Source: Rotaria macrura
Lineage: Eukaryota; Rotifera; Eurotatoria; Philodinida; Philodinidae
Direction of reading: 5' to 3'
DNA length: 64,000 nt
Assembly (NCBI GenBank): GCA_900239685.1
Contig: OENT01000477.1
Span: 8,922-72,921, forward strand
Part shown: piece after piece, positions 25,640 through 36,673 of the stretch
Layout: each line of letters starts with the position of its first letter
Position numbering within the stretch: position 1 is the stretch's first letter
Notes under the pieces: generated by a model
What the model was told of the DNA's origin: nothing
What the model saw: only the letters and a program-made list of their open reading frames with translations
The model's database searches: none
Made by a program: the position numbers and the translations under genes

Positions 25640-25919
25640 TCAGGTATCGGTAAAAAACTACGAAAAATTGCTGATCATGGACCCTGTGAAGCTTGTTTTT
25701 TTAATATCATGAACACTTATATTTGTTCTTTCATTTGATATAAGAGATAGAAAATAAAAACTTCATGCTGAAGACGAATTAAACGAATTTTGTACGAAGA
25801 CGTTCTTGAAATAAGTTACTTTAAATCTTGAGTTTTTATTAATGATTGAACAGGATATCTTTTACTCGATACAAGATAATATAATTTATGAATATTACTC
25901 TCGCGTATTATTCGATATG

Positions 25920-28900
25920 TTATTCGTCAATAGCTTCAACTTCAATATTCAGTGAATGCGTGTGTTGGTGTTCTGTCTTAGTGCAAAGTTGTTTGCTTTG
26001 TCTCGATTGATCAATGTTTTTAACAACTACCACAGCTAAATCATCTGTGGGCTTGACTCGATTGTTTTCTTGCAGATGAAAATGTAACCGAATAAGCATG
26101 GTGCGAATCATTGGAGTGAGCAACAACTTGATCATGAGAAACAATAGACCAAACACTTCCAATACGACAATAGTGAAAAGAAGATTATGAAATATAACTT
26201 CTGTCTGTTGAGCAATTGGTTGTTGCAAATTTCTTATATAGAATGCATTTTGCCCGACTGTGATACTGATATTGGTTTGTGGTCGATAAAAGAATGTATA
26301 TTGACTTTCATTTTGGAACAGTTCACTCGCTTCGACATTGAATGCATACGTCCATATGGCACTGAATGTTGGTAATCCATCAGGGTTCGATGGAGAAGTT
26401 TCGTTCACGATTTGAGTCAACTCAATGGGAAATGCTGTTGATTGTGCAAGAACTTGATCGAGTGATGACGAAATGAATGTAGTTGCAAAATTTAGTTCCG
26501 CTAATGTGTACCTTGAAGTAAAGAAAGAATCATTATTTGGCGCTTGTCATTATAATCAGAGAGTCTATCGCATTGAATCGTTTTCTCTTATCTTGTAAAT
26601 GCTATGATAATCTTTCCTAACGAGAGTAGATTTCTGATCTGGATTCGATCGGAACAACATCGACCACCGATGAATTCCACATGTTTCATAAATCTCTTAC
26701 CGACTATCTTCTTCCACGGTAGAAGGTCCACTAAGGCCTAGTCTGATGGCGCCGATTGTTTTCACTCCTGGCAATACGAGTTCAACACTAATAGTATGTG
26801 CTGGAAGTGGAATAGTCAAGCTTAAAGAAGTGTTATTGAACCCTTTCTGACACTGAGCAATCGGTAGTTCGATGGTTGTATAGGCCATGAGCCTTTTAAC
26901 ATAGAAAGAATCTTGACAACTGAATGCTGTTTGTACAAGATCGATGTTGAGTGTAAATGGTTGAGAATTGAGAAGATCAAATATCAGCTGGCTTTCATCT
27001 TGAGGGCGACGAGAATTCCACGTGTTTAACATTGTCGTAGTAAATTTAGCGTTGCGCAATGTGACATCACGTGCGAATGAACTATTTCTAGTGACTCGTT
27101 CAATTGGATATTGATGAAGATAGCCGTTTGAAAAGGTGTATGCTGATCCAACAAGAACGATGATGGCTGCGGAGACAAGACCACCGATCTACATCTAAAA
27201 AGTAAAAACAGACATTCAGTCTAAACATCTGAATGGCTTTTCTGAAGAAGCATCACAATACTCTAGACACAGTGCTAACAGAAGAAATACGACGTTTGTT
27301 TTGTTTATTTATTTAACAAAAACAATATCTATGTTATTTAGGTCCAAACAAAATTCATCAATTGGTTCGAAGTTTTCTGAAATTCGTCATAATCAAGCAT
27401 AGGTTTAGAGATTTCGATGCATATTACATCTAATAAAGCAGTTGTAAAGATTTCCATTCAACTTTGACTTAAAATTAAGAGAAAGCTTAGTTTCTCGATA
27501 AATTTATTTAGTGATATTTTCTCAAAAACTGATACCGAAAACTAATTTTTTTGATCAGTTTTTTCTCATCTGAAGTGTTTGATGATATTTAGTAAATTTC
27601 TAAATAGAAAATATATTAAAATAGGCTTTATTACGTGTTGAGTGGAGCCGAATTGAGAAATATTCATTAGACTTTCGACAAATTTCCCTTTCGATGTGCT
27701 ACAATTTAGGCATTGAAATATGATTGAAATTCTGGTCTATCTTGTATTATTACGTAGATTACAAGGATCAGCAATAGAATTTTAATTTTTAATCAAGACA
27801 GATAAGTAAAGTGAAAAATAATTGAAGTCACTCATTGTAAAGCTAGGTGGTAGATCATATCAAAAAGAGACATGAGAACAATTTAGTAATCGTCGATGTG
27901 CAAGAAACTAATGACGAAAAAAATTATTTGATTCGAAATGATCTAATGTTTGTGAGGTGTGAGATGATAGAAGGAATGAGGTTTGTAGGAGCGCGGTTAA
28001 ACCACTTCTAAAACTTAAAAATATTGTCTCTTTCAGTATAAATAGCTTCATCAAGACCTGCCAAGGATAGGAAACGAAAAAAATAAGTTAAGGGTTAACT
28101 GTAATTAAAATACTAATGGATAAAAATTCCCATTTTTATTTTTCTATAATAAGCGCAAAAAATATGATAAAATACCTCGCCTTCACCAATGAGATCCACG
28201 CTTCGAAATAACTGTTTCGTTTGACTGAGTAATATGTGTTGATTAGGAAATAGCTTTTCTGATAATGCAATCAGAATCACCACGATTAATCCGATACATG
28301 TGACAAGTAGTACCCATGTGATAGGTGACACTAGTATACAATGAACGGATCTGATGTCGAAACTGAACATGTTCTCCATAAGCAAATCATCAAAGACAGT
28401 GTTTTCAGGAGATTCAGGATAAGCTTGATCTTGCTCAATTGATTTGAACGTCAAATACGAAATATCCCCCACAGCTCCATACGGACAATAAGAATTTTCA
28501 GATGTGCATAGGAAGCAGTTACTTGATCCTGAACAAGGATAGCATAATTCAATTCCCGGATAATCTCGATAAGTGCCAAGAATGCAGGGAACAGCAATTG
28601 ATGTGTAAACTTGTGTATTTGTATTGGGGTATGTGCCCGGCATTGCACTGAGTATGCCGATTGCATTGCCTAATTCATCGAAAATACCTACGCTGCCATC
28701 AGGCGAACAACTGAGACGAAGAAAGGAGGGGCTGATCGAAAGATGTAGAATTTGTTGACTATTTGGATAAACAAGAATCGGTTGCGTACCATTGGAAAAT
28801 CCATCAGATTCAATATCGTAGACATGGATTGATGATGATATCCATTCATAAGTCGAGTATGTATAACTGTTTGCAAGCACCACTGCTTTATGACCGTCGC

Positions 28901-29804
28901 TGTCCAACCATCCTACACTTTTCCCGTAACCCATTGATCCGATTCCATTCTGACGATTGCCAATTGGATTTTGAGTATCATTTAATGAATAAAGTAGCAC
29001 AGTATTTAGTGATTGTAAACCCACTAGTACGTATCCAATCTGCCAAGCGACACTGGCTGACAGAACTAGTGATGCTGTGTAGACTCGACTTTGTGCAACA
29101 TAATGATCGGAACGTGGATCGGTCCAAGCAAATTGTAAGACACTAGATATGGCAAACTCACTAATGATGGTTGGAGATGATTTCGCTGCGTTTAATTGGA
29201 TGAAAAAACCACATTCGACTGCAAGCGATGGTGTTGATTGGCAATATCCAACCAGTACGGCATATTGAAAGTTCGATCCAACATCGACTGCCCGAGGAGA
29301 AATTCCGAGCGTGTTTGGCCATACAACCAATCCTATTGACGGTTGCAGTTCGTAATATAGTATAAAGTCATCGGCAAAACCGTACACACCAGTACCTGGT
29401 TCATTTAAATCGATGACGTAATTGTCTTGTACAGAATAGTTGGCAACGGTGCGTTCATCTTTTAACTGAAAAATACACATGTCATTACCCACGAACGAGC
29501 CGATCACATTATTTTCTTGAACATCAATGCAATTATAAACGAAAGAGATATCATTTAAAATTGGAACAACAACACTATAAACAAAGTCGCAGTTTGTGCC
29601 ATTAAACGGAATTACGCAGTTGTTACTGGCATTATTTGGAAGAAGCGATATGAACCAAATCGAGAACAGATTGTCAATGCTAACTAATAGACGACCATTA
29701 ATAGCAACTTTGATTCCATAAAGATCATTGTCAGTAACGCGTTTTGTATAAGTCAATGCAGGATGAGACGATGATAAAATAAAAATGATGCTGATCAACA
29801 ACAT
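25920..29804 (-). CDS. Large secretory-pathway membrane protein, family of unknown function
   Basis: Three exons were resolved: from an ATG at 29802-29804 (frame open to 29846 without an ATG) down to 28176, then 27188-26701 and 26511-25920, totalling 903 codons. The introns are 987 and 189 bp. The protein starts with a hydrophobic signal peptide. A long Asn-rich, probably glycosylated luminal region follows, then a Cys-rich patch (about residues 407-440, CYPCSGSSNCFLC). Membrane segments fall near residues 496-514, 545-566 and 812-835. Exon 1 ends DLIGEGE and exon 2 begins IGGLVSAAIIVLVG, recalling a family I associate with bdelloid genomes; no activity is known. The exon 2 acceptor is unusual: the upstream AG (TTTTTAG) would include ATG TAG, so only the second AG keeps the frame. 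An N-terminal exon may be missing. Confidence 0.7.
27189..28175 (-). other. Large intron of the membrane-protein gene
   Basis: 987 bp between a GTATTT donor after GGCGAG and a TGTAG acceptor. I see no exon or repeat inside. A short open reading beyond the donor contains CAYYRKIKMGIFIH and then a stop; it resembles coding sequence but cannot be joined in phase to exon 2. Confidence 0.55.
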
Positions 29805-29846
29805 TGCAAATGAAATAAGTGCTCGACAGTTCTTTGTAAGTGGCAA

Positions 29847-31755
29847 CAGTTTTTATTTCACTTTTATAGTTCTGTTTTAATTATTTTAATAACTATTCAA
29901 TATCATTTATGCGTAAAAGAAAAGTGAAACTGCTCTCAGATGAGTGCCAAACAAACTCATTTTTAAACAGCTCTTTCAAATTAATTGCCAAGTCAACTGA
30001 TTCATCAGTCATTCATGAATCCTACACAAAAAATACACAGCAAAGCATTCAATTTCATTGGCTACATTTTCATTAACATTAACGAGACACGACAAAAAGT
30101 CCTAGTCTGAAATTTTTTTCTGCTTTTTGAATTACTTTGCGATTTTAATATCGTTCTGCCAATAGAAGAAATGATCCAGTCGTCGTTTAATTCTCAAAAC
30201 ACAATTCAAATTGAGAAAAGAAAAAGAAGCATTCAAAACACTTGTGTGAAATTCTCTCGCATATCACTTAAAATTATGAAAAATAACCTTATGAAAAAAA
30301 TTCAAAACTTCATTGAATACTCTTATCTGAAATATTGATACATGATCCGTAACCCGTTGCATTTTTCAATTAGTTTAATCACTCAAATTTTCATCAAACA
30401 ACAGTTATATGTTTAAACTACCACTACAAAGTCAGTTCCTTTACTGGTATTATCATGCAAACGTTACAATAATATAATTTTTCTCTCATATCATTCATTG
30501 GCAAGTTTTGTGGTCAGAGTTGATTTTGACTTTAAAGATTGACACGAGTTGTCAAACATCAATCAGCTGCAACTATTTTACTATATGAACTCATCTAAGG
30601 ACACGGAAATACGTTTACTTAAAACCAACAATGAGTGAACAATTTTAACTTCTGTTCTGACATAGTATTAAAGAATTACTTCGATACGATATATTCATGA
30701 ATAGCATATACACTTCAACAGTTATTGTGTGGGATTAATAATAGAATTAGCTAAGCTATCTTATCTATGTAAAATATCCGAAATCATGATTTCGTATCGG
30801 AACATTTACTCGAAGAGAACATTGATAAAAAAATCAGAAAGATCAATAGTTAGGAATCATACACTCTGGGCGCAGTGGACTATAACGAATGCGACTATGG
30901 ATGACAATTTGTAATTGAAAACCTGTTCATTGATGTACAAAGATATTTCGTTTTATGACGATATCACTAAAGACACAACAGACAGTTCTCACACATTGTA
31001 TCTCTATTAACAAAAACGAGATTAGTTTGACAAATTACTGAATAAAACATTATTTTGCTAAGATCAACGAAACTGCTTTTTATGGTTGGATTTAGGAGTG
31101 TGTGAACTGTTACAAGCCCAGCAGTTTCACCTCTCTGTGTTGAAATGTTTGAGTTCTGGTTGAGAATCTTTTCGATTTTCATAATTAAAATAGTTTTTTC
31201 TTCCACATAATGACAATGTAATGCATTCGATTCATTCCATCGGCTCGATAGTCATTAATGAAGCACTGCTCGGATTAGTTGTTGCTTGGAAATGTTCACT
31301 ATTCAATCTAAGAGACTCTACTCTTGTTCTTCTGATACCTATGCATGCCTGTGATTGATTGCATCGATGCTGAAGTGCAATGTCTTTGTTTAGAAATAGT
31401 GGAGAGAAAAAAATGTGGCAACACACGCAGGCATAGTGAAGCACTTGAATCATTGAGAAACTGGCGAGCATTAGTGATCCAAATACAAAATTTTGGTCTG
31501 CTCTTTACTTCTGCTTGAGGTCTTTTTCTTTCTTTCGTCATGTAAAGATATTCAAGAAGCACGTGCGTTCGACGTACTTACTTTAAAACATTCAACATAT
31601 TCATAGATGTATGATTTTTCTTGTATGACGAGGAGAGAACAGTGTGCTCATCGAGCAAGTATATTTTACGGCGCGATCATTTGCGATGAATTCACAACCT
31701 ACCAAAATTACAAAACTACACATTCGCTGCATTGATTGTAAAGCGTTCCTCAAAA
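29847..31755. other. Divergent intergenic region
   Basis: The space between a reverse-strand gene and a forward-strand gene, so it should carry both promoters and any missing first exon of the reverse-strand gene. I see no distinctive element. Small frames at 30967-31562 lack motifs and overlap one another on the same strand. Confidence 0.45.
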
Positions 31756-32712
31756 ATGGAATGTTTTGAGTTACACGAACCAGAGGATGGACGTGATTTA
31801 TTCTTTTTGTACGCAATGATTGTTCTACCATTCATTTCTTCTGGCTCTTACGCCTTTGATGCCTGGTATAACTATGCCTATCATCCTGAAGGACATAACT
31901 ACATAGGACTTTTGTCGACGATACTTATTGTCTTCTCGTATTTGCAATATTGTGCTCCAATTCAATCGCGAAGATCATTGGCGATCTATCACATTCTGCT
32001 GTGGGTGGTAACCGAAGCAGCTACACTAGGCTATTTAATCTTCTATATCAAGGAAGGAGAGGTATTCAAAATATTTCTTTACATTGGCTTTTTTCTGATC
32101 GAGACTTATTATACAATGGGCCTTCTGTATTGTCGTGTTTTGCACAGTTTCCAATCAAACATCATTGTTGAAAATAAACATCTCTTCCATTTCATGTCTC
32201 GTTTAGAAGTCATTCTTACTATATTCATACCAGTTTTTGTGAATCCTCAATATAGATCGTTGACACGGAATACCATTGCTTTTTTCCTTTTGTTCGACTT
32301 TTTCTCAGATTCATACGCTCGATTTCAAGGCATTTGGATCAAATCAGCTTTATACTTGTTTGTGATGGCAGTCACCTTAGCAGTTGCTACCGAGTGGTTC
32401 TCTTTCAATGATCATACCGAGGTTTATGAAATCATCTCTTTCGTTGCTGAACTTGTTTCTGCCTTTCTATGTGACAGCATTATTATACTACAGTTCTTTC
32501 CATTTCATTTCAAACCGGATCACATACAACATATTTTCTCTGAGGGCATACGTATTCTCAAGGCCAAAGAAGCAAATGGTGAAATTCGTACTGATATTAA
32601 TCCAGAAGCAGCATCAAACGTTATGAAAAATCTATTTGGTATCGACAATCAATCAATGAGTACGGAGAACATCAGAGACCATCGAAGTGGTAATGTGAGC
32701 GAGCAGTTCTGA
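31756..32712 (+). CDS. Multi-pass membrane protein of unknown function, intronless
   Basis: A 318-residue protein from the ATG at 31756 (MECFELHEPEDGRDLFFLY); the open frame extends 8 codons upstream without an ATG. It has about seven or eight hydrophobic segments spread over residues 17-260, with Trp, Tyr and Phe at the interfaces. A soluble C-terminal tail of about 60 residues follows, from about IFSEGIRILKAKEANGE onward. There are no introns and the frame is intact. The number of segments would fit a receptor-like or transporter-like fold, but no signature of a named family (no DRY, NPxxY or transporter motif) is visible. I do not recognise it. Confidence 0.7.
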   Translation: MECFELHEPEDGRDLFFLYAMIVLPFISSGSYAFDAWYNYAYHPEGHNYIGLLSTILIVFSYLQYCAPIQSRRSLAIYHILLWVVTEAATLGYLIFYIKEGEVFKIFLYIGFFLIETYYTMGLLYCRVLHSFQSNIIVENKHLFHFMSRLEVILTIFIPVFVNPQYRSLTRNTIAFFLLFDFFSDSYARFQGIWIKSALYLFVMAVTLAVATEWFSFNDHTEVYEIISFVAELVSAFLCDSIIILQFFPFHFKPDHIQHIFSEGIRILKAKEANGEIRTDINPEAASNVMKNLFGIDNQSMSTENIRDHRSGNVSEQF

Positions 32713-35700
32713 GTGTTTGTTTTTGAAATTTCAAATTATACTTTTTTTTGATACCGCGCTTAATCTAAATCGCCCGTATCATCAACGAAAGATTAGCAAA
32801 ATGCAGTACCAGTGAATTTGTGTCATGGATTTTAGAACTTTTGTAATGTTTGATTGTACTTTGTTGTATGCAAGATATGTTATGTCTATGTACTACATTT
32901 CTAGAACTACTTGATGTAATTGCAGTTAGATGTACTAGTATTTCGTTATATTTTTGACAGTATTCTGGAGTATCTACTCCTTATTCTTTGATTCAGCTCT
33001 AGACTTTGAACTGCATTGCTACAGAATTAATGTAATCGAGAGTTTTTTTCATTTATACAAAAACTCAAAACACAGCTATTCTTGATTCTGAATGTTCACG
33101 ACATCCTCTCACTTCTTCCATCGCACTAAAATTTCCAGACGCTAATACTTCGGAGTAGCATTCTAGATAAGTAAAATCAGGCATGTTTGTTTTTGGCTTT
33201 CTTATTCAATTTTACACTCTGAGAATCTAAGAACTGGGTTAGAGAACTATATGTTTGCTTATTTCAGTATATGAAGAGTAAAAGGACTTAAAATTTTTTG
33301 GAAAGTTTGAGCTTCTCCGTCAAGAATAGTCTCTTGTACCTGAACAGCATTTTTAGTCCAAAAAAATATAATTTTATGGTCACTTTGATGCACGAGGATG
33401 CAAAGACATATTTTCATATAATAGGTCTTCTATTAGTATTCAAGGTATTAGCCTAGCCGATCGTAATATCTTTGACAATCAGCGATGGTTAAAACAATAG
33501 ACGAATGGGGTGGGTGTATTTTGAAAATATTAAACTATACTTTGTTACTGATGAACGCTATTTTTGCTAAGTTTCTAATCGTCCTAATCAAGTGTGCAGA
33601 AAAGTAGCCAAGGTCACTGTAAGATGGATTTTGCGGCACGCGGTTCTTTTTTTCTCATTTCACTCTATTTGGAAACTTGTATATATGATGCATTTCGTAG
33701 TCATTAATATCTAACACATACACAGTTGCAGGAAATACAACAGAAACGTGCCTATAAGCTAGGAATTGAATTATATTGCAGTAACTACTTATTTGCAGTC
33801 AAACAGGACCAAGATCATGATAAAGCAAAACAGTGTTTCATTTTAAAGAAGGCTTGGGGTTAAATAGAATGTCATTTTTTCCGATTTTCAAAGCACTATT
33901 CATTGGAAATTTTTCTCTTCCCCTAAAGGACATATTAGATTACTTCTTATTTTTTATCAATAGTATTTAAGTATTCAAAAACTAGATTACAGAGTTCTGT
34001 AGAATATGGCTTATCACACTAAATGAACTCGCTTCCAATATTTAAATTCTGATACAAAACAATAAAGATGTTGAACAATAATTCGCAAGAGAGTGATTTT
34101 CAAACTTTCTGATGTAGCCAAAAATTCTGTGTATTTTTTTAAATGCATAAAACTTTGTCGCTGTCTAATACATTTTCGATGAAAATAATCAGTGTCAGTT
34201 TCAAGTGAAAATTTCGGTAGCTATCTCTGTCTATCTCTCCATTGCAGCTTACAGCAACTATCTTTATGATTGTTGCGTATATGTTACTGTATATGAAGAA
34301 TAAGAATTGTAGCTTCTTGAGTCAACTGAGTGTTGGGAGTGGCAAGGAACATGAGTGCGAATAGTTGCATTGTATCTACACTTACACTCTCTAGAATAAT
34401 ACAAAAGTTACAAAACAAAGTCACCGATCACTTCAACATCGGTAAAGAATACTTCGATAAGTTCTAGAAACAGCCTATTGTGTTAAGTTATCATGTCAAT
34501 CAATCGCGCTAAATATAATATGGACCAAAAAAATAGTGTTTGTACAAGATTCGTGAAAACTTTACATGCAAACTTCTTCAGTGAATTTCTCCACGAACGT
34601 ATGATTTCACCGATTAAATATAAACTCTGTTTTATCGATTGGTCCTGTTAAAACAAACACTGAGTCTCGATTGCTTACAATGATGAAAACTGGTTTATTG
34701 CACGAAAAATTAACCAAAAGTCTCTGTTCACACAAATATTTTATAAATACACAGCTTCATGTGGCAAACACTGTTGAGTAATCTTCACAAAAGGAATAGT
34801 TTCTTAGTTTTGCCTATATTTTCCTTTTCTAGATGGTTTGGGTGTGTGTATAGGCTGGTCATTTAAACTGCATGCATGCAACACCCATAGCCAAACTCAC
34901 ACACCATTTTCATGACACTATGTTTGGTTCAGATGATAAACATGACGTCTCAAACTGTTCCGCATTCTTCAGTTGTTTTCTATCCATGTTCTAGTACGCT
35001 GTAAAGCGAATCAGCAGAACAATAAACGAAGAAAAACATTTTTAATAGGGAATTAAACAAGAAAAAGGGTTTATTAATTTAACAACAGGACATAAACCCT
35101 TTTTTCTGTAAATGACGAAGATAACAACGGGTTTTTCGGTTTGTGATTTGGAACTGTGTTTATCAGATACTTGAAAATCGGAAAAAGTGTTTATGTCCCG
35201 TTGTAAATTCATAAGCCCTTTTTTACAGTGTACTACTGATAGAATTTTGTCAATAAATCTTTCTTGATCTACTGTTCCTTGGTCGAATATGACCAGGATT
35301 ATCGCACATTTCGAGTGAATTCTCTGTCAGTTCACAACCCACACTCATTCGAAGAACTTCTTTCCAGAAAATTTCAATAGTATGAACTTGTTTATTGCAA
35401 TTGAAAAACTCCAACCGATGATTATGCGAATAAAGTTTGTATTGCATAACTTAGATCGAAATTCCGGAAGCAAAACTTTTATGTGTACTTCATTAACTTT
35501 GCCATATAATCAATTAATAAATGTAAACATTTGAGGGAATAGCAGCAATTTACTGCCCAAAACCCCAGTTGAATTACGTTTTATTCCTACTGAGATTCAG
35601 AAAGAAGCCTTTGACCTCCTTGTTTACCCTCATTCGTACATATTTTTTCTTTTGCTGTTAATTATTATAATTGATCAATGAACATTATTAATTATAGGAA

Positions 35701-36600
35701 GGTGAGAACTGAGCATATCTCTTCAGGTCAGGTTTCATGACGAGTTTTGATGAGAATTGAAAAGAAACGCTCAAATGTACACAGAAGCATCTTCGTTTTG
35801 AATGCTGATCTGTAAAAGCGGCAAGCATAACGGTACCGATTACGACAGTGAACGATGAGGATACGATGTAACTAGGAGACTTTCAGATCAAAACACGACC
35901 CGTTATAGCACCGTATTGCTTCGTTTCGACACGGTTAGTAATATGACTGTGTGCGGGAGGTTAACTTTCGTTACAGATGCATTTCAGCGGTTGCATACAG
36001 ATAGTCTTTTTTTTAATTGTTTCCAATATTAAATACATCCTTTTTTGACGTCTATACCTCTGTTGTCGGTACCCCAAGTGGAGCAATGCGGCAAGCAAAT
36101 AGAAATGGTTTTATACAGGCTAAAACGATCGTGTGTCCTATTTTTTCATAACGTTTCGGGCCGGTAGTCACTGGAAGATGAAGTTTTGACAAACTTCGTA
36201 TTATGATCGTAATACCAAGAACAAAAAACGGCGGAAAAGCTAACTGAAAAGAGCGTTTAAAATCGTGTACGTTTCACCTAGCTTTTTCTTTACAGTCCCA
36301 GGCCAATTTTTAGGCATCACCGTAAATAACCATACTTTTACCATAAACGACGAGTCAATGACCGTGTTATCCGACTTATTTGGTTAAAGCAGAAGTTGAA
36401 ATCTGTTTAAAATGAAAAATAAATGCTTTTTGATGGAGTGCATGAAAAAGAAGACATGGCGAATTTCCACACCCAAACTCCGTATGTATTTGTAGTCACA
36501 TGTTCTTGTACTTCGATTGTTCAACTTCAGACCATTTTGGTCAACAAAAGATAAACGATTTATTCTGGTATCAATAAGTTCTATCAACTGCTGGTATTTT
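32713..36600. other. No recognisable gene; contains an inverted repeat
   Basis: About 3.9 kb of AT-rich DNA with no exon supported. The start is the 3' flank of the forward-strand membrane-protein gene. The only structure seen is the inverted repeat at 35061-35226. Confidence 0.45.
35061..35226. repeat. Inverted repeat with AAAAAGGGTTTAT arms
   Basis: The left arm (35061-35107) and right arm (35181-35226) are about 46 bp each and are inverted copies with several differences. The shared core is AAAAAGGG, TTAT, AATTTA, CAAC, GGACATAAAC, CTTTTT. Each arm is itself nearly palindromic at its ends. The right outer edge reads ACAGTG. This is a possible fold-back or MITE remnant; no target duplication is seen. 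Confidence 0.5.
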
Positions 36601-36673
36601 GCGCCGGTGGTGTAGTGGTATCACGTAGTATTAACGAGACTGAGATCCCGNGGGTTCGATTCTCGGCTGGCGA
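36601..36673 (+). tRNA. tRNA-like gene, possibly Val(AAC), interrupted by an N
   Basis: A cloverleaf is recognisable. The acceptor 5' strand GCGCCGG pairs with 3' CTGGCG at six of seven positions (G1 faces A). A D-arm GTGTAGTGGTATCAC follows, then an anticodon loop TTAACGA that would give AAC (Val), and a T-arm region GGGTTCGATTCTCGG. The D-arm resembles animal tRNA-Val. The anticodon stem has a mismatch and a G-T pair. The T stem pairs properly only if the N at 36651 and an adjacent G are an assembly insertion (CCCGNGGG). It is either a real tRNA broken by a contig join or a pseudogene. Both polymerase III boxes are approximately present. Confidence 0.55.

Larger units (their letters stand above)
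24003..25738 (+). mobile_element. Degenerate Tc1/mariner-type transposase, carrying two insertions
   Basis: Remains of a DDE transposase read in fragments on the plus strand. An N-terminal helix-turn-helix section contains NKYEEFGCFGEKP then SRPKKLSHGKLTRLKRLT, with a TGA where an Arg is usual before the RPKK. Next come TIANRLKAMGIWYYKK and a catalytic-core start around HDEKYFLLQ. The second acidic motif is FWPDLACSH (24689-24715), and the last is NPRNYPQARPIETLW (25409-25453). Reading across the 622-bp insertion, about 37 residues separate the Asp of WPDL from the Glu of PIETLW, the spacing of Tc1/mariner relatives. The C-terminus ends near 25736 once a 61-bp insertion is skipped. Multiple stops and frameshifts show it is dead. 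Terminal inverted repeats were not identified. Confidence 0.75.
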
